From Macrosoma leucophasiata (Eukaryota > Arthropoda > Insecta > Lepidoptera > Hedylidae): a stretch of DNA of 64,000 nucleotides. Below the pieces are notes generated by a model. That model was not told where the DNA came from and made no database searches. It worked only from the letters and a program-made list of their open reading frames with translations. Shown here piece by piece: positions 22,201 through 31,399 of the stretch (position 1 is its first letter; the number at the start of each line of letters is the position of its first letter). The translations under genes and the position numbers were made by a program. The stretch is taken from assembly GCA_036365455.1 (NCBI GenBank), contig JAWQUS010000027.1, positions 16,852,501 to 16,916,500 on the forward strand. The letters are read 5' to 3'.

Positions 22201-24758
22201 TTACAACCAGCATCAAGCACAATTCGAGTTTTTGAAGTCTCCCTTTCCGGACGATAGACAGCCCTATGCGGCATATAATAAGCGGAAGTGTTTGGAGAAG
22301 GATATTCAACCTTTGATAGGTAGCCATTATCTATGTATGACTGAATAGTGGCGTTATATTCAGCGCGTAAGTCAGAAGATTCGAGTTTCTTTTCTAAATG
22401 AATCAAGCGGCATTTAGCAATATTGTACGAATTACCTAATTCAGCGAGATCTAGTTTGAACGGTAGATCGACCGTGTACCTACCAGTGTTATCGCGAGAG
22501 TGAGTAGACATGAATAATTGTTCACATAATTCGTCCTCAGGACTAAGATGATCTTTATGCGGTACGCTTTCGATCTCCCAAAAGCGTCGAGTTAAATAAT
22601 CGAGTGAGCTGGTATCTATATTACAGAAGAATGATTTACTAGATTGAGAGTGAGAGGATAAATTATTTTCATGCGTTTGATAAGAGTGCGAGCACGAGCT
22701 GTGCGTGACTTGCGTGAATGTGTGCGAAGAGCATTGAGCTTTACCCATAGCGACATATCCAAGAGTAGTTTCTATACCTACTACTGAGGAGTGAGGAGCG
22801 GTAATTTTACCAGATCCGAGTAAAAGAGGGAATAATTCATTGCCTATCAGACAATCGATTGGAGCGGGCGCGTGGAAATGGTCATCGGCCATTGGTAAAT
22901 TTTGTAAATGAGATAATTCGTTGAGATCTATCACAACGTTGGGTAAAAAGTCGGTTATGTTATCAATAACGCGAGCCTCGACGGTATAAGAGCAGCGCGA
23001 ATCATAACGCGAATAAATTTTAAAATGAGTGAGGCCGAATGACTGACCTTCTGTCTGACCGATGCATTTGACCGTCATAGGTGCGGGCGTAATATTCAAA
23101 TTCAAACGTTCACAACAAGCCTTCGTGATAAAGTTACTCATGGATCCTGTATCCAGAAATACACGAATTTCATTTAATTTATTCTGTTTATAAACGTGTA
23201 CAGACGCGGTAGGTAATAATACAGTAGTTTTATTTACTGTACGCGGCAGAGAAGTCACAGAAAGTGCAATGTTGTTGTTATCAACGTTTGAATTCACGCG
23301 GGAAGTTGAACCGACTACGGCAGGTGGCTGCGTGAGCGGGGCGATGGCCGAATGCGACTGCGGGTGCGGGTGCGAGCGAGAACGAGAGATGTCAGTCGCG
23401 GCCGGCGGCGGGTGCGGAGCGCGCGGTGTTGCGGCGATCAGCTGACCGTATTGATAACTCGAGGATGCAGATGCACCGTTATCATTATGATAAGAATTGA
23501 AATGTAACAAAGAGTGATGTTTACGGTGGCAAGTTATACACCTAGAATTCGATTTACATTGGTTTATATGATGAAACCCCAGACAGTTTTTACAGAAAGA
23601 ATTTAAAGTAACAATATTGAAGCGGGTCCTAGGATCTTTATTTAAAAAAGCGTCACATTTATAAAGAGGATGAGAATAGCTTGATTTGCATATTTTACAT
23701 ATATTAGATTGCGTTTGTAAGTTAGTATCATTATTATTATTATGAGAAAAGGTTGCAAAATTATTTTTTGTGTCTCTTTGACAGAGCATAGATTGAGGTT
23801 TAGATTTAACAAAACTTTTATTAAAAGGTTGAGGTTGAGATTGAAAAGATTGAATGGGATTGCGGAGAATTTTAACTTTACTTTGTTCCTTTGAAAATGT
23901 TTTAAGATTTTCAAATGTAGGAATGTCAGTCTGTTTGTGCGTTTGTTCAAACATGTTTACTGTGTCTTTGTCTAATTTGGAAAGTGCTAAATGCGTTATA
24001 ATAAAATCTGATAAATCATTAATGTCAAGGCGACGGAGTGCGGCTTCAGCTGAACAAAAGTTGTCCAGAAAATCATCAACTGACTGATTTAATTTAAGGT
24101 TTAACATGTGATCAAGATACAAAGAAGCTTGTACCCTGACATCTTGATATTTGTCTAAGAGAGCTTTCCAAATAATTTCATAATTTTCAGCGGTGGCTGA
24201 CAAACCTGCATAAACATTTAAGGCCTTGCCAGAGAGGCAACCGGTTAGATATTGTACCTTTTCAGTGTTCGAGAGGCATGAATTATTATGGATTAAATTA
24301 CAGAAATTCTCATAGAAAACTGGCCATTTACTAGGAGTACCATCAAAACCTGCTAGTTGCAGAGGTGGGAGTTTGCGGTTTAAATGATGAAACTGCTTCT
24401 TTCTGTCCTCAAGCTGTTGTCCTAAATTAGTTTCAGTTTGTTTAATTTTACAGTATAACTCATCAAATGCACTGAGAGAGCTATAGCTAGGCCTCGACTC
24501 AGGGTCGTCGTTTAAGTATTCCAACACTATTTTATCAAGAGTATCCATGAAATCTGAGCGAATTTTATCAATAGATTGAGTACGAGCGAGGAACTGTGTA
24601 GCAATAATGGGGTCAGAAACCTTTAGGCTTAAGTCGAACACGGCCTGAACAATTTGAAACAAACTTTGTTTCTTTTGTTCGAGCATAATTATCTTACTGT
24701 TTGTTTTATCTACCGAACTATCGCTAGACCGATCATCGGGCTTCTTTTTTCCACCCAT
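19293..24758 (-). CDS. BEL/Pao gag-pol polyprotein, 1821 residues
   Basis: A single open frame. The N-terminal third is Gag-like (about residues 125-330, with LAGFDGTPSKWPVFYENF) followed by Cys/His-rich knuckles at about 355-425 (CKIC, CKNCLGFHH, CITCHRKHH). Then come the retropepsin motif FLDTGSMSNFI (about 535), reverse transcriptase with YMDDYVGS (about 967), RNase H with GFADASEKCYGA (about 1142), an H-C zinc region (about 1455-1495, ending CNTCYKFK), the integrase core with DYAGPFF, YSDGGTNFIG and NGLSETN as the DDE residues (about 1521, 1588, 1637), and a basic C-terminal module of the kind that follows integrase in this family. The order protease-RT-RNase H-integrase and domain types match BEL/Pao. 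No internal stop or frameshift. Confidence 0.95.
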   Translation of the reverse strand: MGGKKKPDDRSSDSSVDKTNSKIIMLEQKKQSLFQIVQAVFDLSLKVSDPIIATQFLARTQSIDKIRSDFMDTLDKIVLEYLNDDPESRPSYSSLSAFDELYCKIKQTETNLGQQLEDRKKQFHHLNRKLPPLQLAGFDGTPSKWPVFYENFCNLIHNNSCLSNTEKVQYLTGCLSGKALNVYAGLSATAENYEIIWKALLDKYQDVRVQASLYLDHMLNLKLNQSVDDFLDNFCSAEAALRRLDINDLSDFIITHLALSKLDKDTVNMFEQTHKQTDIPTFENLKTFSKEQSKVKILRNPIQSFQSQPQPFNKSFVKSKPQSMLCQRDTKNNFATFSHNNNNDTNLQTQSNICKICKSSYSHPLYKCDAFLNKDPRTRFNIVTLNSFCKNCLGFHHINQCKSNSRCITCHRKHHSLLHFNSYHNDNGASASSSYQYGQLIAATPRAPHPPPAATDISRSRSHPHPQSHSAIAPLTQPPAVVGSTSRVNSNVDNNNIALSVTSLPRTVNKTTVLLPTASVHVYKQNKLNEIRVFLDTGSMSNFITKACCERLNLNITPAPMTVKCIGQTEGQSFGLTHFKIYSRYDSRCSYTVEARVIDNITDFLPNVVIDLNELSHLQNLPMADDHFHAPAPIDCLIGNELFPLLLGSGKITAPHSSVVGIETTLGYVAMGKAQCSSHTFTQVTHSSCSHSYQTHENNLSSHSQSSKSFFCNIDTSSLDYLTRRFWEIESVPHKDHLSPEDELCEQLFMSTHSRDNTGRYTVDLPFKLDLAELGNSYNIAKCRLIHLEKKLESSDLRAEYNATIQSYIDNGYLSKVEYPSPNTSAYYMPHRAVYRPERETSKTRIVLDAGCKTTSGKSLNDLLYIGPNLQSHIFNLLLNLRMFPIALNADIEKMYFQVKLSPEHQNYQRILFRFDPKAHIEVFQFNRVCFGVSSSPYLAMRVVRQLAADSRGTHSLAAYEAENHMYMDDYVGSLIDIDTAENTYNQMIEMFKSGGFNLVKWISNSKELISHIPSSHRSPHAINFDSDSNSATKIIGMKWLPTDDNFSFQIFNFDLPDTCTKRSLLSVTARLFDPLGLINPVVTFMKLLIQKCWKLGLEWDDEVPDFILNQWNQFYKELIELKGLKIPRHIGIARRLQVTLIGFADASEKCYGACVYVRVDTDKKSHSHSIKLLTSKSKVSSPNKTLARLELCAALLLAKLIDSVRTVFNKRYTIRDIYAFSDSTITLTWIHSPAYKFHTFVANRIAQINEYLSAPHWFHVKGVENPADIISRPVTPKSLDDNTLWFCGPQWLSLPVSDWPVTEFKVNHKEESPEKKTLSLLVQTGPENAHFIQNLVERVSSWSTLIRSLIYVLRFTKLLKSRGPITTHDLESAEIYLLRFVQSKYFTQEINSIKNKQICKNKAILKLNPFIDSTGLLRVGGRLSHSQLNFDIKHPILLPKDRIVTLLIEYYHKIHLHTGPALLLALLRQKYWILSARSFIRKIVHDCNTCYKFKPRITNPPMGDLPAIRVTQVKAFVHTAVDYAGPFFITHIRRRGVKSHKAYICLFVCLTTKALHLELVSDLSTDLFLAAFKRFISRRGPLSMLYSDGGTNFIGAKRKLDEVYSLIKTSDVEKHLSHYLTQYKIEFKHSPPYGPHFNGLSETNVKSVKTHLYKSIGKQILTYEEFNTILTQIESLLNSRPICELSNNPSDLTALTPNHFLNITSLQFLPAEQIDPTVSENRLTRYQLLNKIVQSYWKRWNIEYLTSLQQRYKWNTPSNPVTVGKLVIIKDDNTHPMHWPLALVTEIFPGKDKIIRTVKVKSATGSYIRPVTRLCPLPTQ

Positions 24759-25175
24759 GATGAAAAGTAGATAATAGATTAAAAATGAATAAGAAACAAA
24801 AATTAAAGATTTAAATTTGCGAGATTTCTTTAAGCGAATATAGCGCGTAAATATGAAGAGCGTAAAGGCGATTGTTGCGTGAAGCGGTTAGTGAATAATG
24901 AGACGTGAGTAGGTATACGTAAATTATTTGTGAAATGAAAGTGAATATAATAAATACGATTTAAAATGCGAAAATATAGCGTTAAATATATAATGTGATA
25001 TGAATATATAAAAACTAATAAGATTCCAATGAGAAATAAGGATATTTTAAGAGTATGAAAACGGATATTTTTTAAATGCGTCGTTGAAAAATGGCGGGCG
25101 TTGAATTGCGTATTAGAAAATAATATAAGTTTGAGTATTTAGCGGTTGCGGCGGAGTGGATTGCGGAATAGAGGA

Positions 25176-25192
25176 TCCGGCTCGAAGGACCA
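25176..25192 (-). other. Primer-binding site, tRNA-Tyr-like
   Basis: The plus-strand sequence 'tccggctcgaaggacca' equals the 3' end of an insect tRNA-Tyr with CCA added (from memory of the tRNA, not searched). Read on the element strand it starts TGG, five bases inside the 5' LTR, as a minus-strand primer site should. Confidence 0.75.
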
Positions 25193-25197
25193 GACAC

Positions 25198-25579
25198 TGG
25201 AGGAGCCGGGGAATTAAGGGCAGAAAGGTACCTGGATAGTCAGCATCTTTCTTACGTAGGTCACTGGTTCTTGAAGGGGGCTCCCGTGTCTTCTCCAGGT
25301 GTTAACTTTTATATTTGAGTTTTCTTTGGATTTCACACACACATCACAAAACACAGTCAATCACTGCACTGCACTTTTAGTTCATTAAATTAATTTCTTT
25401 TTGCGGAGCGTACGCGTGAACCGTCCATTTCTTATTGAAAAAGGGCGAGAGAGAGAGGGGAAAGGATGCGGGGCGAGAGGGAAGAACGTTTGGAATACGC
25501 ATTCAAATTAAATTTGTTTTATGAATTTAAAAAGAAAATATGACATAGGCATGTAAAAAGTTTATATTAGGCGTAACCA
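25198..25579 (-). repeat. 5' LTR of the BEL/Pao element
   Basis: 382 bp, the same as the left LTR except 'ctcccgtgtc' in place of 'ccccgtgtc'. It would carry the element's promoter; no clear TATA box was identified by eye. Confidence 0.95.
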
Positions 25580-25583
25580 ATCC

Positions 25584-26335
25584 ATATAAAGTAAGATATC
25601 ACTGGCGCAGTCTAAATTACACGATAGATCAACCAGTATATTGTTCCGAACTCGAGGTCTGTAGATCTTTAAATAATATGATCATTATAAATAGAAAATT
25701 CTGTATACCTACACATACTTAAGTTTACATTTTTAGCTTTTCAAGTCCACTTACCATACAATAAGTACTTATTATAAATCACTGTGAAAATAAAATTGGA
25801 CTTAGAAAACGTATCTTTTTGCGTAATTTTGTGACCAATTAGTAGAATTTCGCAGCCGTCTGTTCATCGAGATGCAATTAGTAGAGCAGACGAAGCGCTC
25901 ACAAATTGAAAGAATTTTTCAGCAAATATTTGTAAGAATCTTATAAATTTTATCTCCTGGGGTGACGTCGCGTCGGATGATGTTCCCAGGGGTCAGCAAA
26001 CGGACTGACGCGCGTGGAATTCACACTACAATTACATGCTTGGGGTGTACTGAAATGTTATGTATTTTCATCATTCCTTGTTGGGTCGTTAATAACTTAA
26101 TATTCCTATTTTGGTCACAGAAAAAATTGTATCAAAATTGGTTTTTCATGGACCTGCCCATTTCATTTGTTAACATTAAAAAAAATACTTTTCTTGGGAG
26201 CTTAGACTTAAGATTATTATTATTTTCTTTTAATATTATTGTGTTTTTATTAAAATTACAAACCATCTAACTATCGCCATTTTATAAATTTTACAAAGTT
26301 TCTTTGCTGTTACATAAAAAGTTATTTCGTAGTCG
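25584..26335. other. Stretch with no recognisable gene
   Basis: The continuation of the DNA into which the BEL element inserted. A 102-codon frame at 25962-26270 is AT-rich with hydrophobic low-complexity content and no domain; I treat it as chance. Confidence 0.4.
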
Positions 26336-26340
26336 TCATC

Positions 26341-26625
26341 TGTTTTTTTTTTATGTAATGTAAGTGGCAAACAAGCATGCAGTTCACATTGTTGTTAAGT
26401 GATGAATGCAGCCTATAGACACCCACACAAAGACCAAGGTCAAAATGCAGATGCGTTACCACCCCTGAGGCCTAAGGTGTTACGCCTCTGTGCCGGAAAT
26501 TACAGGGCCGTACATTACCACCTGACCGGAACACGACAGTGCTGAAAACTACCATTTAGCGGCAAGTATATTAGGTAATGCGGTGGTGCCTACGAGCTCC
26601 GTCACTGGAGCTCTACCATCAGTAA
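26341..26625 (-). repeat. Dispersed repeat family A, full copy
   Basis: Shows 'atgtaatgtaagtggcaaac', 'ctgaggcctaaggtgttacg', 'ggaaattacagggccgtaca', 'taggtaatgcggtggtgcct' and 'gagctctaccatcag'. Small internal loss of 'cgcccgcg' relative to the copy at 18240. Confidence 0.85.
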
Positions 26626-27371
26626 ATCATCTGCATCTTTAAAACAACTCCTGTGAAAAAAATCTATGAGTCAAGCCTGTTCCTTTTTTTTTAATATTAA
26701 ATATACTTATTGTGGTAGGTCCTGCGGGTTTCAATCATCCCTCTGGTTCATGACTAAAACCTACCTACTTTATTTCTGATTGTTTATTATCAGCACATAA
26801 AACTTTCCACAATACCTAGTACATTATAATTAATATTGAAACTCGCAAGCGGCGTGGCGTGCCGAGGCGGAAACGCGCTAGCTAGCGTTCGCAATCCGTG
26901 CCTACACGAACTTCCGTCTACGCCATCCTGAACAAATAGAGCGGTACTGTTACAGCCCTATGAATGGGGGTTTCATTGCCTGCGCTTACATGCAACCGTT
27001 TATAAATTCAAATGAACGCTTCCACATAGGGTTGACACCTCTTATGAAACTGGTAAAGTATTCCGTAGCCGATTAGTGTAAAACAGAACCGTTATAGATT
27101 CTTCATGTCTCTGTCTATCCTTCCGTCCGTGTTTTGTGTTGTTGTCCAAATTATGTTTTCCAAAACTATTAGAAAAAAACAGCCTTAACTATTAACTTTC
27201 AACAAAAAAATTAAAAAATGCAAGTAGGTACTCCCCATACTTGGAACTGAAGCTATTTATAATGATTATATTACGTAATTTTTGTTGGCATCTTGGCTTT
27301 TATGATCTAGGTACAAACAACAATTAAAACAAACGGGCAGTTTACACCATTAATTGTGATCACCGATCAAA

Positions 27372-27510
27372 ATGTTTTTATGTAAGGAAAGTGCCATACA
27401 AGCATGCAGATCACGTAGATGTTAAGTGACGACTGCAGCCTATAGATATCTACACCAAACCGGAGGTCAAAATCCCTGAGATCTAATTTGTTGTGTCTGT
27501 CATAGTTATC
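27372..27510 (-). repeat. Dispersed repeat family A, partial
   Basis: Shows 'atgtaaggaaagtgccatac', 'aagcatgcagatcac' and 'gttaagtgacgactgcagcc', then decays. Confidence 0.6.
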
Positions 27511-27600
27511 ACATGGCCTTATAAAATTAACATCTATTTGCAGTTAACAATTCAGTCTATGAGCGTGGCCTATTGAGTATCGTAGAATATTTTTATTAAG

Positions 27601-28107
27601 TACAGTAATACCTCGGTGTTAGGCGATAGCAGTGTAAGTCGAATTCGCGAAATTCAGGGTTCACCTTTCCATATACCTAAACACTAGGTTCAAAATACTC
27701 ATTTATTGGTCATTTAGATGACATAATTTTATTATAGACTAGCTGACCCGGCAAGTTTCGTATTGCCTCGGAATGAAATAATGTGTCAAAGGATAAATAC
27801 GAACTATTTGTATGGGATAATGAAATTGTGTTTTTTACTATTTCCCTTCAATTTCTTCATATTTTCTTACCTTTTAAATCTTTCCTGGACTTACAAAAAT
27901 CATTCAAAACCATAATTAGCCAAATTGGTCCAGCCGTTCTCGAGTTTTAGCGAGACTAACGAACAGCAAATGATTTTTATATTTATAGATAAATCAATAA
28001 TGTATACTCGAACTTTTTGTAAACAGAACAATGACCGAGCGGTGTGGGGAAACCGATGCGGTATAATAAAAAAACCCGCGTATCTCGGAATTCGTGGTAT
28101 TACTGTA
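27601..28107. mobile_element. Pogo-like MITE with nested insertion
   Basis: The left end is TA then 'cagtaatacctcgg'; the right end is 'ggtattactg' then TA (28106-28107), with 'ctcggaattcgtggtattac' mirroring the left end. TA duplications and CAGTnATACC-type ends are typical of the pogo/Tigger branch of Tc1/mariner. The middle holds a family F copy (27738-27990), so the original element was only about 250 bp. Confidence 0.7.
27738..27990 (+). repeat. Dispersed repeat family F copy
   Basis: Starts 'actagctgacccggcaagtt' and runs through 'cttcaatttcttcatatttt', 'ggacttacaaaaatcattca', 'attggtccagccgttctcga' and 'gagtttt' to 'atttttatatttatagat'. The closing layout is a common insect retroposon tail. 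Inverted copies lie at 28436-28676 and 53215-53456. Confidence 0.75.
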
Positions 28108-28435
28108 TCTATTTCGAAATAGAGTACCTACCTACTGTATAGTCTAGAGAGTATATTATATATTCTATTTTATAGTATCAGTGGCAACCATACACCCAGC
28201 ACAATGCGATGCAGGGTGCGCTACGTATACCTCACGGGCCATTTATGCGCCTATCGATCTCAATATCCCAATACACACGGGATTTTACGGGTAACATTCA
28301 AAATTCAGCAACGGTTTACAGTAATAAAACACTCGTAACGTAAAACGACGAGTATACCTAATAAAAGAATAGTACTTAAACTGTGATCCTTAATTTTCTC
28401 TTTGTCATAAAGTTATATTGTACCTACTGGAAGGG

Positions 28436-28676
28436 GGATAAGATTTGGACTTACAATTATTATTCTTTAAGTCGTCTTTACCGATTTGGCTAATTTTGGT
28501 GTTGAATGATTTATGGAAGTCCAGGGAAGGTTTAAAAGATAAGACAATATGAAGAAATTGAAGGGAAATAGTAAAAACCACAATTTCATTTTCCTATACA
28601 AATAGTCTTAATCTATCAAAACTTTAACACATTATTTCATTGTGAGGCTATACAAAGTTTGCCGGGTCAGCTAGTA
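28436..28676 (-). repeat. Dispersed repeat family F copy, inverted
   Basis: Reverse complement of the copy at 27738: 'tttggctaattttggtgttg', 'gaagaaattgaagggaaata', 'gccgggtcagctagta'. The two lie about 450 bp apart in opposite orientation. Confidence 0.75.
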
Positions 28677-28702
28677 AATTATAATTATGTTACATTAATT
28701 AA

Positions 28703-28830
28703 TAAATGGTGGTAGTGGTAGAGTTCCAGTGTAGAAACTCGATGGCGTAGGCCGCATTACCTAATCTATGTGCTGCCAAATGGTAGTGACCAGCTCTGTC
28801 GTGTTCCGATTAGATGGTGATTTATGGCAA
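28703..28830 (+). repeat. Dispersed repeat family A, 5' half
   Basis: Shows 'tggtggtagtggtagag', 'gccgcattacctaat', 'gccaaatggtagtgacc' and 'gtgttccgattagatggt'. It then stops before the 'ctgaggcctaa' part. Confidence 0.65.
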
Positions 28831-28834
28831 AAGA

Positions 28835-29640
28835 GGTACAAATTGACATGAAAAATTGACACCAATAACAGTGTTGACAACTATTTCAATAACGGTCGCA
28901 CCCCTGCAGCTGTATTATGTAGGTTTCTCGGTTGACATCATTTTTATAGCCACTTTGTAGTATATTGCTGTTTTGACTTATTTTATTTTAATGGACTTAC
29001 GTAGGCGTGTCATCTCTACACGGCACTAACAGAGAATATGTAATAATAATACGTATAGAATGGACACTTCGACGTCCCGCCCGATTTCCCCGCCTCACCC
29101 AACCTCCTTCCCCTTCTTATGGACGACGTTTGGGGTATTCTCTACGTGCTACGCTCACAGGTGCACGTGTAAATACACGTCACTGATTGATGTCTGTATA
29201 ATAGACCAAATTAAGCGTTTTTGTGGAATTTTGGCGGAGTGTCCGCGGCGTGGCACTAGTCTACTTCACCGGGCAGTTGCCGAGAATAAAGGGCTCTCAA
29301 CCTAAATAATTTTGCACGACCACGTAAGGGACCTTGCTTGTTAGATCTGCATTGTAGGAGACACACATAGGACATACGCGATTAGGGGCGGTGCAACTTT
29401 CGCTCTAGACTTTGGTTGGTCTGACTTTACGTGATAATTAGGATAGTTTATGGAAAACAGCAACGTTCCTACTACAAACTGGCTTTAAAAAAATGGCCAC
29501 GGTGTTACAGAATATGCCCGCGGGTGCTATTGTTATAACAATTGTTTCACATTAGAAGAGTAGATATGTTAGGAAAATATGTCATTTTTTCATGTTGGTA
29601 TAAAACAGTCTCACGTATCGGTTAGATTGATACTGATCGT
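28835..29640. other. Stretch with no recognisable gene
   Basis: Mixed composition. The 81-codon frame at 29060-29305 has a GC-rich start but no recognisable domain, and no splice context was convincing. Confidence 0.4.
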
Positions 29641-29647
29641 TATCATA

Positions 29648-29935
29648 ATCTTTATTTCAGCCGATAGATGTCCACTGTTGGCCACCAAAGCCTCCCCATA
29701 AGGGAAATATGCCATAATCGCCACGCTTGGCTTTCGAATTAGCGATCTCAGTGGCGGTAGTTTTATCGCAGCATGATTCTGTCCATCTTGCGTTATTGTA
29801 TTTACTACCGACCCATTGTAAGGGTTTGACCGCCATAGTTCGGTTGTCTGACTGCACTAATGGAAGAATTATCTTCCAGTAGAAAAAAAAATCTTCTCCT
29901 AGTGGGCGGTAGGGTCGTCACGTCCCGACGCCATT
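29648..29935 (-). repeat. Dispersed repeat family B, near full length
   Basis: On the minus strand it runs from 'gcgtcgggacgtgacgaccc' through 'cgcccactaggagaag', 'gtgcagtcagacaaccgaac', 'aagcgtggcgattatggcat' and 'ggggaggctttggtggccaa' to 'cagtggacatctatcggctg'. The last part equals the 3' terminus of the resident RTE family. About 288 bp. Confidence 0.85.
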
Positions 29936-30534
29936 GATATTATTGATAGTCAATTTTATTTATCTTACATAGGCTGTTACAAATTGGCTTGTGTTGGCTG
30001 AATTTATCTTATAACCTTTTTTTCCTTTACGGCCCGTCGATTTGGACGTGTAGTGAGGAAATATTTCCTATCGCACCTGCCGGCTCTCACGTTAACTGCT
30101 TACATGCCCTCCAGTCACATTTCTTTTTCTACACGACAGAAACATTTTCGTCGTATTATTTTACTATTCTTTTACTTCAAAGCAATTGTATATCCATATT
30201 TATATCCTTTTCACAGATTAACTAGGTCTCAGAATTCAAGAAATAAATCGTGTTCTTCAATTGCCCTGATTTATTGAGACAGTTGTCGGTACATCGGTTG
30301 TACATGTAACAGCCCTAATAATATTTCCTTTTTAATATTGGCGTACATACACAAATAAATAGTTAAATGAGGTTTCTTTTTGCATTTGTATTTATAAGTA
30401 GGTAGGTTCCTATCTCGTATAATATAAAGATACTCTATAAAATAAACCAAGGATATACACAAAAATGAACAAAGAGTTCACAGAGTGGGCCCATTGGTAA
30501 AAGAGCAAAAAAAAAACCCTATTAAGTAATAGTA

Positions 30535-30750
30535 GTGCCCGCGACGTCGTCCGCGTGAGAATTTATGATTGTTCAGTATCTACCCGGACAAAGTCGTTGC
30601 GCAGCTTGTATATAAGTAGCCTAAGTTACTCCTTATTACACCAGCTATCTGCCAGTGAAAGTCCCGTCAAAATCGGTCCAGCCGTTCCCAAGATTAGCCC
30701 CGCCAAACAGACAGACAGACAGACAGAGGGACAGACAGACAGACAAAAAT
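30535..30750 (+). mobile_element. Short retroposon family G copy
   Basis: Begins 'agtgcccgcgacgtcgtccg' then 'cgtgagaattta', 'gtagcctaagttactcctta', 'aaaatcggtccagccgttcc' and a (GACA)n tract at about 30707-30745. Confidence 0.7.
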
Positions 30751-30759
30751 TGTAAAAAA

Positions 30760-31200
30760 TGTTATATGTACCGTGTATACATACATATGCATTTAGTAAA
30801 AAGCGGTTATTTTAATATTACAAACAGACACTCCAATTTTATTATATTTGTACTATACAATACAATAGCACTTTGCACCGATTGCGGAAAATAACAAAAC
30901 GACATAAACATATTGGGAGAAAGAGGAGAAAACAAACCATTAGTCTATCTATAAAAAGCAAGGCAAACTATTAAAAAAAATGTACCTACAAATAAAGATT
31001 TAGGGTAATTGAGAAAGTGTCGATAAAGTCGTGTAGGTATGCGAGAGAAATCCACAAACTTAATTTCCACAATGTGTGAAGTTCACGAAACCTGCGAAAA
31101 TGATACCTATATTAAAATTTGTTGTGCATATTGCATCCTCCCTTTCTTAGCATACAAACGCAATGCAAGAAACCTTTTATTTATAGGTATATAGGTATCT
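30760..31200. other. Stretch with no recognisable gene
   Basis: AT-rich sequence between two family G copies; no domain, splice signature or repeat recognised. Confidence 0.4.
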
Positions 31201-31205
31201 ATAAG

Positions 31206-31395
31206 AAACTAGCTGTTGCCCGCAGCTTCGCCCGCGTGGATGTCGTTTTATAAATTTTTTTACTGAATTTTCTTTGCTATAAACCTCACGGAGCCCGAGA
31301 CCTTTCCAACGAATGCAAAACCGTGGCAATCGGTTCGTGCGTTCTGGAGTTATATCGTCAGGAAGGAAAACCCGACTTATTTTTATATAGTAGAT
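31206..31395 (+). mobile_element. Short retroposon family G copy (variant)
   Basis: Starts 'aactagctgttgcccgcagc' then 'ttcgcccgcgtggatgtcg', 'cctcacggagcccgagacc' and 'ccaacgaatgcaaaaccg', and ends 'ttatttttatatagtagat'. The middle differs from the other copies, so it may be a subfamily. Confidence 0.65.
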
Positions 31396-31399
31396 ATCC

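Larger units (their letters stand above)
18767..25579 (-). mobile_element. Complete BEL/Pao LTR retrotransposon
   Basis: 6813 bp, minus strand. Two 382-bp LTRs (18767-19148 and 25198-25579) start TG and end CA, and are flanked by a 4-bp duplication 'atcc' (18763-18766 and 25580-25583). One uninterrupted gag-pol ORF (24758-19293) and a primer-binding site next to the 5' LTR are present. The LTRs differ by one substitution that I could see (near 18851 versus 25282), so insertion is recent. All parts needed for mobility seem present, which makes this a candidate active copy. Confidence 0.95.

Noticed and set aside
23642..24087. Open frames of 102 and 77 codons within 23.6-24.1 kb
   Set aside because: Shadows of the BEL/Pao gag region in other frames.
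25962..26270. 102-codon frame as a membrane protein gene
   Set aside because: Hydrophobicity comes from T-rich DNA; there is no start context, no domain and no similarity to anything recognised.
29060..29305. 81-codon frame with GC-rich start as a possible host exon
   Set aside because: No recognisable domain and no convincing splice or promoter context.
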